Part shown: positions 1-8,002 of the stretch, in pieces | Layout of the letters: every line of letters starts with the position of its first letter | How positions within the stretch are numbered: the first letter of the stretch is position 1 | Program-made: the position numbers and the translations under genes | Assembly: GCA_000697335.1 (NCBI GenBank) | Contig: JNEM01014077.1 | Span: 1-10,037 of the forward strand | Direction of reading: 5' to 3' | Length of the DNA stretch: 10,037 nt | Source of the DNA: Conidiobolus incongruus B7586 | Lineage: Eukaryota > Entomophthoromycota > Entomophthoromycetes > Entomophthorales > Conidiobolaceae | Notes under the pieces: generated by a model | Told to the model about the DNA's origin: nothing | What the model saw: only the letters and a program-made list of their open reading frames with translations | Database searches by the model: none

Positions 1-1791
1 AAATTCAAATTAATTTAAATTAAAATTTTTAAAACTAAAATTTAATATCATATCCATAATAGTTAGATGAAAAATTATAAGTAACAACTTATTTTAAATC
101 TAAATAATAATATAATATTTTAGTGAAAGTACACTAAGCTATTATGATAAACCATATTACATATCAGATTTCTTTTAAAATATTTCATTTAGAAAACATT
201 TCGCAATTAAGTTTTATAAGAATTATATTTTCAGAATTTATAATACATTTCTTTTATATTATATAAAAAAGAATGGTTTTAATATTATATATATTCTTTA
301 TATATGTTAAACATAACTATTAAAACGAAGTCTAATATAATATATTTGAGAACATGGCTGATATAAAAAAGTTTTCTCAGAAATTAACCTTTTCACAATA
401 ATTAAAATATTTTTGAAATTCAAATAATATGAGATTCATATATATATATATATTAATATATTGATTAGTTTAAATTGCTATCAAGGTTGATTACATTGTA
501 AGAAATATTCAAAGTTTTATATAGTTTAGATATTAAAATCAAATTATTTGATTTAGCATATTAATAGACTTTCAATATAATATAACTATGATAATTCTCA
601 ATTTTTTCAATTAAAAAACTTATTTATATTATGATGACTAGTGGAAAATATTTAATAACAAAATAAGGATATTATATATGATTATTATGTTGGAGTAAAA
701 TGTAATAATTATAAAATCATTATTGATTAGAAAATTTAATTTTTATATTTTTGAAAGTATTAAATGACTTTAGAAATTATATTGGTAATTTCTATTATAT
801 CACTTATTCTTAAAATAAGTGACTTAAGTTTTAACAATAAAATAATAATTTATATAATCAGCTTAGTGATTTACACGTTGTATCGATACCATAATTTTAA
901 GAAAAATTTAAAATTTGAAAAAAAATATTTTGTTTCAATTTGAGCCAAGATTAAAATGTTATATTAGTTATAAAACATGTTAGACTAAAAATAACCACCA
1001 TAGATTGTTTTATACAATTATCATAATTTCATTGGCATAATAAAATCTATGGTCAATTAAAAATTTATCACAATTTTATCTGCCATAAAATATTTTTAAA
1101 TTAAATCAGTAACATTTGTGGAAAAAATATAATAAAAATGAAAGTAACCTGTGAAAACAAATAATATTTTGATCAAAGATTTAATATTATCACCATATAT
1201 ATGATGATTAAAATGCTATGAATCTAATACTCACTTAATATATAATTTAATGGTAATTCAATCCATAATTATAATAATCAGCAATATGATGAATATGAGC
1301 TGAATTGATTCAATTTTGTTTTAAGAATAAATATTTTCAATAATATGTAAAAAACGAAAAAGTTAGAGAAATAATCTATCAATATTCAGAACAATTGGTA
1401 GTATTAACTTTACCTACTCATATATTTACTGAATTAGTCAAAATTTTTGAACTTTATATTACAAATGAACAGAATATCACAACTCATCAGCATGATTATA
1501 ATTTTTCGTTAATACTTATTCAATATTTAGAGTCAAACCAAAAAAAACAAATATCATCGATTTCAGTTTAGAAAAAATATCAGATAATTTATTAATAGCC
1601 ATTATATTCAACTATAGTTATTATGCTAAAGTTTTCTAGAAAATCATGTATTAATAAATATTACACTTATAATCATTCATTAATATGCTTATTTCAGAGT
1701 TATCAATTTAGTAATAAGTTTTGTCTCTGCCAAGGAGTTTTTTGAATCTAAACCTTAATCAATGAGTTTAAGATTTTTGTACATTATTATG
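1..1791. other. AT-rich intergenic region, no gene seen
   Basis: No open frame of convincing length or composition is visible on either strand, and I see no RNA gene or transposon remnant. CpG dinucleotides occur occasionally (for example near 200, 325, 875, 881, 1354, 1507), so this tract has not suffered the CpG loss seen right of the tRNA. It includes an AT dinucleotide run near 438-453 and one notable inverted repeat, listed separately. Its right end would hold the 3' untranslated region of the minus-strand gene ending at 1792. Confidence 0.6.
997..1053. repeat. Short inverted repeat, 10-bp perfect arms
   Basis: The arms ACCATAGATT (997-1006) and AATCTATGGT (1044-1053) are exact reverse complements separated by 37 bases. 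In sequence this AT-rich a 10-bp match could be chance, but the arms hold three G:C pairs. No target-site duplication or transposon link is visible. It could be a stem-loop or a small degenerate element. Confidence 0.3.
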
Positions 1792-2109
1792 TCAAAGATT
1801 ATTTTGGGGTCTGGATTTGATTATATTCAGCGATGCTTGCTCTGTATAATAAGCTGGTGGTGGAAAAGAGATACTATTGCTTTCCAAATGATAGAGAGGG
1901 ATTTGGGTATTACTACAACTTGGATGATGTCTAGGTGGTTTTTTCCTATGAATTCTATTCTGTTTCCTGGGTTTTATCCAACAATAACCAAATAACAATG
2001 ATATTATGAGTAATATTAATAACCCAATAATAACCCAAATATTCGGATATTTATCATTGTTGGATGAAGTAATGTGATTCTCATCTGATCTTTTGATGAA
2101 TAAAAACAT
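1792..2109 (-). CDS. Small single-pass membrane protein with PPxY tail (hypothetical, possibly RCR-like)
   Basis: The frame encodes 105 residues and ends in TGA. Residues 1-23 are polar (KRSDEN near 6-11). Residues 24-45 form one strongly hydrophobic membrane span, and residues 46-62 are rich in Lys, Arg and His, which predicts an N-out, C-in topology. The tail carries PPPAY at 83-87, which contains a PPxY motif; PPxY motifs bind WW domains such as those of Nedd4/Rsp5 ubiquitin ligases. A short lumenal end, a span, a basic patch and a proline-tyrosine tail recall fungal RCR (Congo red resistance) proteins, but I see no diagnostic sequence match, so that is inference. G+C is visibly higher than in the flanks, which supports real coding. 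The start is the first ATG after a TATA-like site; an upstream exon cannot be excluded. The plus-strand frame over the same stretch is a shadow. Confidence 0.55.
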   Translation of the reverse strand: MFLFIKRSDENHITSSNNDKYPNIWVIIGLLILLIISLLFGYCWIKPRKQNRIHRKKPPRHHPSCSNTQIPLYHLESNSISFPPPAYYTEQASLNIIKSRPQNNL

Positions 2110-2153
2110 TGTAATAGAATTTAAAAATTTAAATTTTAGTAATAATTATTTCC

Positions 2154-2162
2154 CTTATATAT
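2154..2162 (-). promoter_or_regulatory. TATA-like box upstream of the membrane-protein gene
   Basis: Read on the minus strand this is ATATATAAG, about 45 bases before the ATG at 2109. Position and orientation suit a core promoter. In DNA this AT-rich such a match is weak evidence by itself. Confidence 0.25.
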
Positions 2163-4228
2163 CTTTGAAATGATGAAGTGATATAACTTTCCAATTTGAA
2201 ATATAATGAAAAAAAATTCTTTGTTATATAATTTTTAAATCAATAATGGACAAATCAAAATACAAGGTTGTGAATATTATATAATTTGTGTGGAATTTAT
2301 CCGAAAATTATTTGAAAATGATTTAAAATTTATCACTTAAATTATTAATTATACCTTACTATTGAATTTTTAGACTAGCATATTGTTTGATTGTTGAATT
2401 TTAACATGTTATATTTTGGGTTCTTTGACAAATACATTGAAGAAAAATGAAAAGGTTGCTCAATAAAGAATAAGGTATAAATGATATAATCCACTTCTGG
2501 AATATCAAATTCTAATTTTAAATAGAAAATATAAATCTGTTTACCAATATTCGTATTGATTGGTTTTATGAGCAAAATTGATGAGTTTAGGCAATAGGTT
2601 TACAAATTGCATTATTATTTTAATGAAATTGATCAAGATTGGTTAATTTCAAGATTTATCCGTAAAAGAATAATGCATTTATAATTAATCTTTATGGTAT
2701 GAATAGAGCGAATAAACAAATTAAGAAATTACCATATAGTTTGTACCAAATATAGCTATATAAAATAAATTAACTATTTATATTAAACCTTTTTTTGAAT
2801 CTCATATAATGTACATACAATCAAATATTGAAAAGGCCGCTTACAAAGAAAGAATGTATAGATTTTAAAATAAAGTTAAAATGAATTAAAACACAATATT
2901 TTAATATATATAGTTATAAGTTTACTATTATTAACTAAAGGCACCGTCAATCCAATTTATATATTTGATTATATTTATTTAAAATAAAATATATTATTTT
3001 AGGTATCGAGAATTAGAATAGCTGTTCATTTTCAGGGTCTGGGCTGTGGAATGGAATTAAATATTTTTGGAAATAAAGCTATTACACTTAGAACAATTTC
3101 TAAGATTTAAATAATTTAAAGTAATTCATTAATAATAATAATAAAATTTTATTGAATCTGGCTTCATTTATTATAGTTTGTGACGAAACATGAATATTTA
3201 TAATGTAAAAATACTTAATTGAACATTGAAATATTTCATAGTTGTTTAAATTCAAAATATATGAGTAGTGATATAGTTTTTATTTAAAAATTCAATAAAT
3301 TTTACGTTATATAATCAATTAATTAATTAATTAATGTAAAAATATAAAAATTATTTTGGATCAGATGTATTTGGAATGAATTTGCAAATTTGATCAGTAT
3401 AGATTGCTGCAGTATAAAGCATATAGTCATTTGGTTTTGACAATTATTTAAATATTTATGCTGATTGTTGTATTTCAAAATTAATCATCTCTTCCAGTTT
3501 GATAGCTAAACCAATATTATTTCTATTTTAAGCTGGCTTTGTCAGTCTATAATTGAAGGATACTCTTTGTTCTCTTTATTTTCTTTATTAGATTTTATCC
3601 AAATCCCATATCATTCATTGATTCAATTATTTAAACCTACAGTCCCGATACGTTAAAGAGCAGGATTAATAAATAATTTACTAAATCATATTTTGAGTAC
3701 TTTTCTAACTACCATCTTTATTTATAAAACTTAATATAAAACACAACACTGATGTAAGATGACTACAAATAATATATAATTATTTATTACCAAATTTTGG
3801 AATTTAACTGCATCAAGTATTTTTAAATATGAAAGTGAAAAAATATATACAAATTAATTGAAAACTACTAAGAAAAAAAATGAATTAAGAAAATTATATA
3901 TTAATTAAAAGATTATATATGAAAAGTAACATTACTATTATTTAAATAATGAATGAATAATTTTGATATATATTGAATATTGTTTTATATTTTTAAAAAA
4001 AAGATATTGTTAACGTGAATGTTAGTGAAAATATAATATGTTATATATTGTTGTGAAATTTCAATTACAAAATAAAAGATTTGAATAAAACTAAGAGTAT
4101 ATAGATATATTAATGGTAAAAATGAGGTTAAAGTAGAATAACAAAGAATATTAATAATTTATGTGAAAATATTAGATTTAATGATGTAAATATAAAATTT
4201 TAATAGTTATTGTTTAAGCTCCCTTCAA
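2163..4228. other. AT-rich intergenic region, no gene supported
   Basis: No convincing gene is visible. A 66-codon minus-strand frame at 2375-2575 has a composition expected of AT-rich noise. Two patches are less AT-rich (about 3030-3055 and 3490-3670); the second holds a 48-codon plus-strand stretch without stop or ATG (3510-3653), insufficient to call an exon. CpG is present at low density throughout (about nine or ten sites). The tract includes the AATT microsatellite listed separately. Confidence 0.55.
3317..3335. repeat. (AATT)n microsatellite
   Basis: Four full AATT units plus a partial fifth in perfect tandem. Each unit is its own reverse complement. No link to a gene is seen. Confidence 0.85.
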
Positions 4229-4235
4229 GGCTTCA

Positions 4236-4246
4236 TGGTCTAGTGG
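4236..4246 (+). promoter_or_regulatory. RNA polymerase III A box (internal)
   Basis: TGGTCTAGTGG lies across the D arm and matches the eukaryotic A-box consensus TRGYNNANNNG closely. It would be bound by TFIIIC. Confidence 0.85.
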
Positions 4247-4278
4247 TATGATTCCCGCTTTGGGTGCGGGAGGTCACG

Positions 4279-4289
4279 GGTTCAATTCC
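4279..4289 (+). promoter_or_regulatory. RNA polymerase III B box (internal)
   Basis: GGTTCAATTCC lies across the T arm and matches the B-box consensus GGTTCNANNCC exactly. Confidence 0.9.
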
Positions 4290-4307
4290 CGTTGGAGCCC
4301 TGATATA

Positions 4308-4314
4308 TTTTTTT
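4308..4314 (+). terminator. RNA polymerase III poly-T terminator
   Basis: Seven consecutive T residues begin eight bases after the last tRNA base, as expected for Pol III termination. Confidence 0.85.
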
Positions 4315-4924
4315 CAACCATTTTTTAATATTACTTTCAACACAATCAATTAACATTAAACATTGTTTTTGAAATTTATTCATTATTTGAATTATTACTC
4401 CTGAAATACCTACTGAGGTTTTTTTAAATCAAACTTAAATATAATAAAATTATCATCTTTTTTTCTAATTTTATTCAGTATATCATTTTTATATTAATTT
4501 TTAAAAATCAATACTTAATAATATATTTTTATCAATAACTGAAATTGTATATTTTATAATTCAATTTAATTTGTCCATTAACATTTTTTATTTTTGTAAA
4601 TATATTTATTAATTAACTAAAGTAATTATAATCATAAATATAAAACTTAATAAATATATTTTTTATTAATATTTTAACCATTTTATCTATTGTTCTATTC
4701 TACAAAATTCTATATATCTTATGTTTGATAAAATTATATGTTTATATCTCAAAACTCTAATTATTATTTATTTAGGTTTAAAATATAAATTATAATATAT
4801 TCAATTTTATTATAATATAACAAATTTATAATTAATTATTCTTGTTACTAGAATTATATAAGCACTTTACATATAAACATAATTTTTTAAAATATAAATT
4901 ATTATTTTTCAAAAAATTTATAAT
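4315..4924. other. AT-rich spacer between tRNA and mariner copy A
   Basis: No gene, RNA or recognisable transposon part is seen. CpG is already absent, so the mutated zone extends into this stretch or the elements' decay has spread outward. It may contain an older element too decayed to recognise. Confidence 0.45.
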
Positions 4925-5009
4925 TATTAGTATAGAAATTAAGTAATGGCACAATTTTAAGATTAAAATTAAACAAATAAATTAATAAATAATATATAAA
5001 AATTAATTA

Positions 5010-5445
5010 ATAATATAAAATTAATAGCCTCTTTTATTATTAATAAATTTTTTTAATATTTTTAATAAGCTTCTAATACCTAAAAAACAGTTTTTTTTAT
5101 TAAAGACTGAAATTTAATGTTTTACAAACCAATTTAATTTATTTACAGGAATTTATTTTTCTACAAGCTATTTTTTTAATTATTTAAAACAATTATAATC
5201 ACATAAGTTATATTTAAGTGAATATACTAGATATAGTAACTCCCTCTAATTTTTTTTATATAAAAAATTTTTTACAGTTTTAACTTTATGTATTTTATAA
5301 TTATTATGCAAAATAATAGATGTTTTTAATTTATATTAAGAATACTATTTAAAAATTGTTTTATTTAAAAAAGTAATATATAATTTATTATTAATTAATT
5401 TTCCTTGAGGTATTAAATAAAAAAACTATATACTATTATAATCTA
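5010..5445 (-). pseudogene. Mariner transposase remnant, C-terminal half (copy A)
   Basis: This continues the transposase in the same frame if the Tc1-like element and one TA are removed. Visible pieces in order: a PQGK(L)INN block (mariner PxGxTIN), the second catalytic block LHNN (expected LHDN; Asp codon at 5303-5305 now AAT), NWRELLYL (expected WExLPHP), YSLKYN (expected YSPDLx), and CDYN, where the third catalytic Asp codon at 5198-5200 (GAT) survives exactly 35 codons after the second, giving DD34D spacing. The first-to-second Asp distance is 91 codons after removing the insertion. The final part (an FxRYG-like block and beyond) is decayed, so the end is approximate. Confidence 0.72.
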
Positions 5446-5457
5446 TATTAACTTGTA

Positions 5458-5472
5458 AAAGTAAGTCATAAA
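5458..5472 (+). repeat. Outer direct repeat, left end (putative transposase binding site)
   Basis: AAAGTAAGTCATAAA, one mismatch to the consensus AAAGTAAGTTATAAA. It lies 12 bases inside the element's left tip. Confidence 0.7.
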
Positions 5473-5634
5473 ATCAAAAATATATATATTTTAATTAATA
5501 ACTAAAACAATTATATATATTAGATTACTTAAAACTATAATATATAATTCAGGTATATTATTTAATAATAAATAAATATATTTAGATATATTTAGTAAAC
5601 TATTAGCAAAAATATTAACCTTTAATATTTAACC

Positions 5635-5649
5635 AAGGTGAGTTATAAA
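5635..5649 (+). repeat. Inner direct repeat, left end (putative transposase binding site)
   Basis: AAGGTGAGTTATAAA, two mismatches to the consensus, both G where the other copies have A. It is therefore probably the least mutated copy. Spacing to the outer repeat is 177 bases. Confidence 0.7.
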
Positions 5650-5777
5650 TTTGTGGGTTTTTGAGATAAAGGGATATATTTAACAATATATAACTATATT
5701 TTTTTTCTCTTTTTGCTATTATTTTATATAATATTTTACAAATATACTAAATTTTTTTTATTAGTATTATTATACTT

Positions 5778-6788
5778 ATATCCCTCTCTAAAAAAATCTA
5801 CTTGTGTATTAATCAACTTTATAAAAAAAATAAATCAACTTATAATATTGCTAGAATTATTAGTGTTAGTTAGTTTACTATAGTTAAGGTTGTTAAGAAT
5901 AACAATAAAAAAACATTGAAACTTAAACTTAAGTATATTAAAATTATAGATGAATATAATAAGAAGTATATTTGTAGGTTGGTTAATACAGGTAAATGTG
6001 GTATTACTGTAGAAATATAACAAGAACTATAAAACTATATAGGAATATTAGTTAACACTAATACTATTATATATACTTTATATTAACATAGATACCACTT
6101 ACACTTTAAGAAAAAACACCTTTAATTAAAAAAATCCCATTGTAAAACTAGGTAAGAGTTTAAATGTCATCACTAATATTAAACTAAAATTAATTAGAGT
6201 AAGGTTATTTAATCTAATAAAACAAAAATATACTTTAGTAGATTTGATAAAAAAGCTAGATACTTTAAAAAAGATACAGAACTACTTTATAACTATTATG
6301 TTAATTTTACCCAAAAATATAATAATAGGTTAATTATTGTTTAGGGATATATGTTGTTTTTAGGTGTAAGATATCTTTATAAAGTTAATAAGGGAATTAA
6401 TACTAAAATATACTAAAGTATTCTAAATAATAAATTAAAAAAAACCATTAAATAATATAGGTTAAATAAATCTAATGTTATTTTCTAGCAAGATAATGTT
6501 TTTTGCTATACTACAACTTCTACTACTAAATAACTTAAAAATAACAAGATAATAGTTATAAAATAACTTCTTCAATCTTTTAACTTTAATCTAATTAAAT
6601 ATCTTTAAGATTAGTTAAAAAAAACTATTAAAGTTTTCCCCCTAGTAAAAAATTTAGATCAACTTTCAAAATATATTCAAGAAGTATAGAACAAGATTAA
6701 CCCTTTTTAGTGTAAGAAGTTAGTTGATTCTATACCCTACAAACTTAAAGAAGTTAAAAAAGCTAAAAGTAGATATACTAGGTTTTAA
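5778..6788 (+). pseudogene. Tc1-like transposase pseudogene (DD34E)
   Basis: One frame runs the whole length, about 336 codons, the usual Tc1 transposase size. I see about 20 internal stops and no detected indel. The probable start codon is now ATA (5778). Pieces in order: helix-turn-helix near 5844-5890 (IARI, then a decayed SVSQST-like turn, then KVVKN); KKYICRLVNTGKCG (expected RxIxRLVxxGK); the first catalytic block SNKTKI at 6213, where SDETKI is expected (Asp codon 6216-6218 now AAT); GYM in place of WGCMS at 6345; QDN at 6489-6497 with the second Asp intact; LLQSFNFNLIKYL in place of PPQSPDLNPIEYL, where the catalytic Glu codon (6597-6599) is now AAA (Lys), exactly 35 codons after the Asp; and a C-terminal DSIPYKLKEVKKAKSRYTRF block. 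The stops sit where Trp or Gln are expected, as produced by G-to-A or C-to-T change. No active enzyme can be made. Confidence 0.88.
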
Positions 6789-6816
6789 TTTTTTTTTATC
6801 ACCAAAAACCTACAAA

Positions 6817-6831
6817 TTTATAACTTACTTT
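6817..6831 (-). repeat. Inner direct repeat, right end (putative transposase binding site)
   Basis: TTTATAACTTACTTT on the plus strand, identical over 15 bases to the outer right copy and inverted relative to the left copies. Confidence 0.75.
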
Positions 6832-6991
6832 AGGTAAAATTTAAAGGTTTATATTTTAACCAATTAATAACTAAATATCATCATTTAATAATATATATAA
6901 CTAATAAATATAATAAATTTTAATTATTTAATTTAAGTTTATTTTATTAAATATTAATTAAGTTATTAGTAAAAATATAGGTGTTTTTGAT

Positions 6992-7006
6992 TTTATAACT
7001 TACTTT
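6992..7006 (-). repeat. Outer direct repeat, right end (putative transposase binding site)
   Basis: TTTATAACTTACTTT on the plus strand, exactly repeating the inner right copy at a spacing of 175 bases. It lies 12 bases from the element's right tip, mirroring the left side. Confidence 0.75.
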
Positions 7007-7018
7007 TGTAGGTTAGTA

Positions 7019-7500
7019 TATTATAACAATTAATATTTGTTTATATTTAAAATGTTTATTTATTGGAATTTGTAAAAAAAATTGATTTAACTTAACCTAA
7101 TATTTTGTTTTATTTTTAATCAAAAGATTATATAAAAAAATTTAAGATTCATTAATTATAAGTATTTGTTATAAAAACCTTTGTTTTTAGTTATACTTTA
7201 ATAAGTTTAATTTAGCTATAGATACTCTAATTTTCTTTTAGGTTTTTGTTAAATTATAAGGTATCTATTTTATATTTTTATTAATTAATCTAAGTTTAAA
7301 CTTAAGTAAATATAATATGCTTATATAATTAATATTAAATTGCTTTAATAATTCTCTAACAGAAATAAAAAGATATTTCTTAATATATTTTTTTACTCTA
7401 TTATTAAGTAAAAAAGTAATAATAGAAATTAATCTTTTAAATTTTAATAAATTTGAAATAATGTCCCTTCTAGCTTTAAAATCACAAATCTAGCAATATA
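7019..7500 (-). pseudogene. Mariner transposase remnant, N-terminal half (copy A)
   Basis: Reading leftward, the frame shows a helix-turn-helix-like segment (SVRELLKQFNIN), then a linker resembling mariner W(V/I)PxxLT (here preserved as IPYNLT), then a conserved block QKKIRVSIAKLNLLKYN (first residue read through a changed codon). The first catalytic block, normally (T)GDExW, reads INES followed by a stop: the Asp codon at 7151-7153 is now AAT (Asn). It is followed by remnants of the KxxWVK motif and the H-x-KK-x(2-4)-V(W) strand. About seven in-frame stops replace expected Trp, Gln or Arg codons. The true start is not recognisable. The frame runs into the TA target of the Tc1-like element at 7019-7020 and continues beyond it in the segment at 5010-5445. 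Confidence 0.72.
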
Positions 7501-7728
7501 TGGTAGTTTTAAATAAAACACTATCTTCATAAGTTATTTACAAGTTTAAATGTTTTTAGAAGGTTTATGGTTAAGTTTTAAAGATACAAAAATAAAAGCC
7601 TTTTGATAATCACAATCTAGTTTAAATATAATTAAATTTAAATATAAATTTTAAAATCAAAATATTTTAATAAAAAAATAATTAAAATTGAATATATATA
7701 TAGTTTGAGAATATTTATTTTCTTATAT

Positions 7729-7751
7729 TATATATATATATATATATATAA
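7729..7751. repeat. (TA)n microsatellite in mariner copy A leader
   Basis: Eleven perfect TA units plus one base. A shorter AT run (about 8087-8102) occupies the corresponding place in copy B, so the tract probably belongs to the element and expanded in copy A. Confidence 0.8.
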
Positions 7752-7784
7752 TCTTTTAAAGTATATAATATGTTTGAAAGATCA

Positions 7785-7815
7785 GAAATTAAAAAATTTC
7801 CTATTTTTTAATTTC
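7785..7815. repeat. Perfect palindrome within the mariner copy A end
   Basis: The 13-base arms GAAATTAAAAAAT and ATTTTTTAATTTC flank a 5-base spacer TTCCT. Copy B shows a similar symmetrical sequence around 8020-8047. It overlaps the terminal inverted repeat and could be a transposase-binding or structural feature of this mariner lineage. Confidence 0.55.
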
Positions 7816-7825
7816 TATACTAATA

Positions 7826-8002
7826 ATAGAAAAAATAATAAACATTATTTGGGATAAAACCAAAATTATATTTTTTCAAAAAAATAGTTATACAAAAAAC
7901 TTATGATATATGAATAAGATTAAATAAAATAAAAACCTTGATTTTGGATAATATTATAGTTAAATTATGCTAAGGTATAGCCAATTCCTTTTTTTTAAGA
8001 TT
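7826..8002. other. Spacer between head-to-head mariner copies
   Basis: About 180 bases with no recognisable element part. Its composition is slightly less extreme, with runs such as TTGGGATAAAACC. It is likely old host DNA that separated the two insertions. Confidence 0.45.

Larger units (their letters stand above)
4229..4300 (+). tRNA. tRNA-Pro, anticodon UGG
   Basis: The 72 bases fold into a complete cloverleaf. The 7-bp acceptor stem pairs GGCTTCA with TGGAGCC (one G-U pair). The D arm is GTC/GAT. The 5-bp anticodon stem CCCGC/GCGGG closes the loop TTTGGGT, giving anticodon TGG, which reads proline CCN codons. A 5-base variable loop follows, then the T stem ACGGG/CCCGT with loop TTCAATT. 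The discriminator base is C, as in eukaryotic tRNA-Pro, and CCA is not encoded. There is no intron. All stems are intact with no sign of decay, although the DNA immediately downstream is heavily mutated. It sits at the border between host-like sequence and the CpG-free transposon tract. Confidence 0.97.
5446..5671 (+). repeat. Left inverted repeat of the Tc1-like element
   Basis: About 220 bp, matching the reverse complement of the right repeat. The outer 50-60 bases and the inner 50-70 bases match well. The middle aligns loosely, with shared landmarks such as ATATTTAG and AACCTTTAA, as expected after heavy transition mutation. Confidence 0.75.
5446..7018 (+). mobile_element. Tc1-like DD34E element with IR/DR ends, inserted in mariner copy A
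   Basis: The element is 1573 bp. Its outer ends read TATTAACTTGTAAAAG on the left and TACTAACCTACAAAAG on the right (reverse complement), with TA target duplications at 5444-5445 and 7019-7020. The inverted repeats extend about 215 bp inward (to about 5671 and from about 6802); the inner parts match again, for example ATAAATTTGTGGGTTTTT against ATAAATTTGTAGGTTTTT. Inside each inverted repeat are two direct repeats (listed separately). The exact boundary is supported independently, because removing 5446-7018 plus one TA rejoins the mariner reading frame. The transposase lies on the plus strand, opposite to the host mariner. Confidence 0.85.
6802..7018 (-). repeat. Right inverted repeat of the Tc1-like element
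   Basis: About 217 bp, reverse-complementary to the left repeat. It begins 13 bases after the transposase stop and holds two exact copies of a 15-base direct repeat. Confidence 0.75.
4927..7823 (-). mobile_element. Mariner (DD34D) element, copy A, split by a Tc1-like insertion
   Basis: Terminal inverted repeats are visible: the 19-base ATTATTAGTATAGAAATTA at 4923-4941 is exactly repeated in reverse complement at 7809-7827. This includes presumed TA target duplications at 4925-4926 and 7824-7825, so the ends are uncertain by a few bases. Without the Tc1-like insertion the element is about 1.32 kb, the usual mariner size. It reads on the minus strand, with the 5' end at the right. A (TA)n run lies in its 5' leader, and copy B has a similar run at the matching place. 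The transposase remnant is described in two segments. It is non-autonomous: the frame has a dozen or more stops and two of three catalytic Asp codons are changed. Confidence 0.8.

Noticed and set aside
801-821. 8-bp perfect hairpin (CACTTATT / AATAAGTG)
   Set aside because: Arms this short are expected by chance in DNA this AT-rich, and no gene end or promoter is nearby.
1762-1995. 77-codon open frame on the plus strand
   Set aside because: It lies antisense to the better-supported minus-strand membrane-protein frame, has no recognisable features and is explained as its shadow.
2375-2575. 66-codon open frame on the minus strand
   Set aside because: Its composition is that of AT-rich noise, with no domain, membrane span or neighbouring signal.
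3510-3653. 48-codon stop-free stretch on the plus strand in a less AT-rich patch
   Set aside because: There is no ATG, no clear splice sites and no recognisable protein motif. It may be worth a transcript check but is not callable.
4315-4924. Possible additional transposon between the tRNA and mariner copy A
   Set aside because: Base composition suggests the same decay, but I found no transposase motif or inverted repeat.
5835-6023. 62-codon open frame on the minus strand
   Set aside because: It is antisense to the Tc1-like transposase remnant, which reads clearly on the plus strand.
5633-6834. Shorter version of the Tc1-like element bounded by the inner inverted repeats
   Set aside because: The outer repeats match equally well, are flanked by TA, and only the outer boundary restores the interrupted mariner frame.
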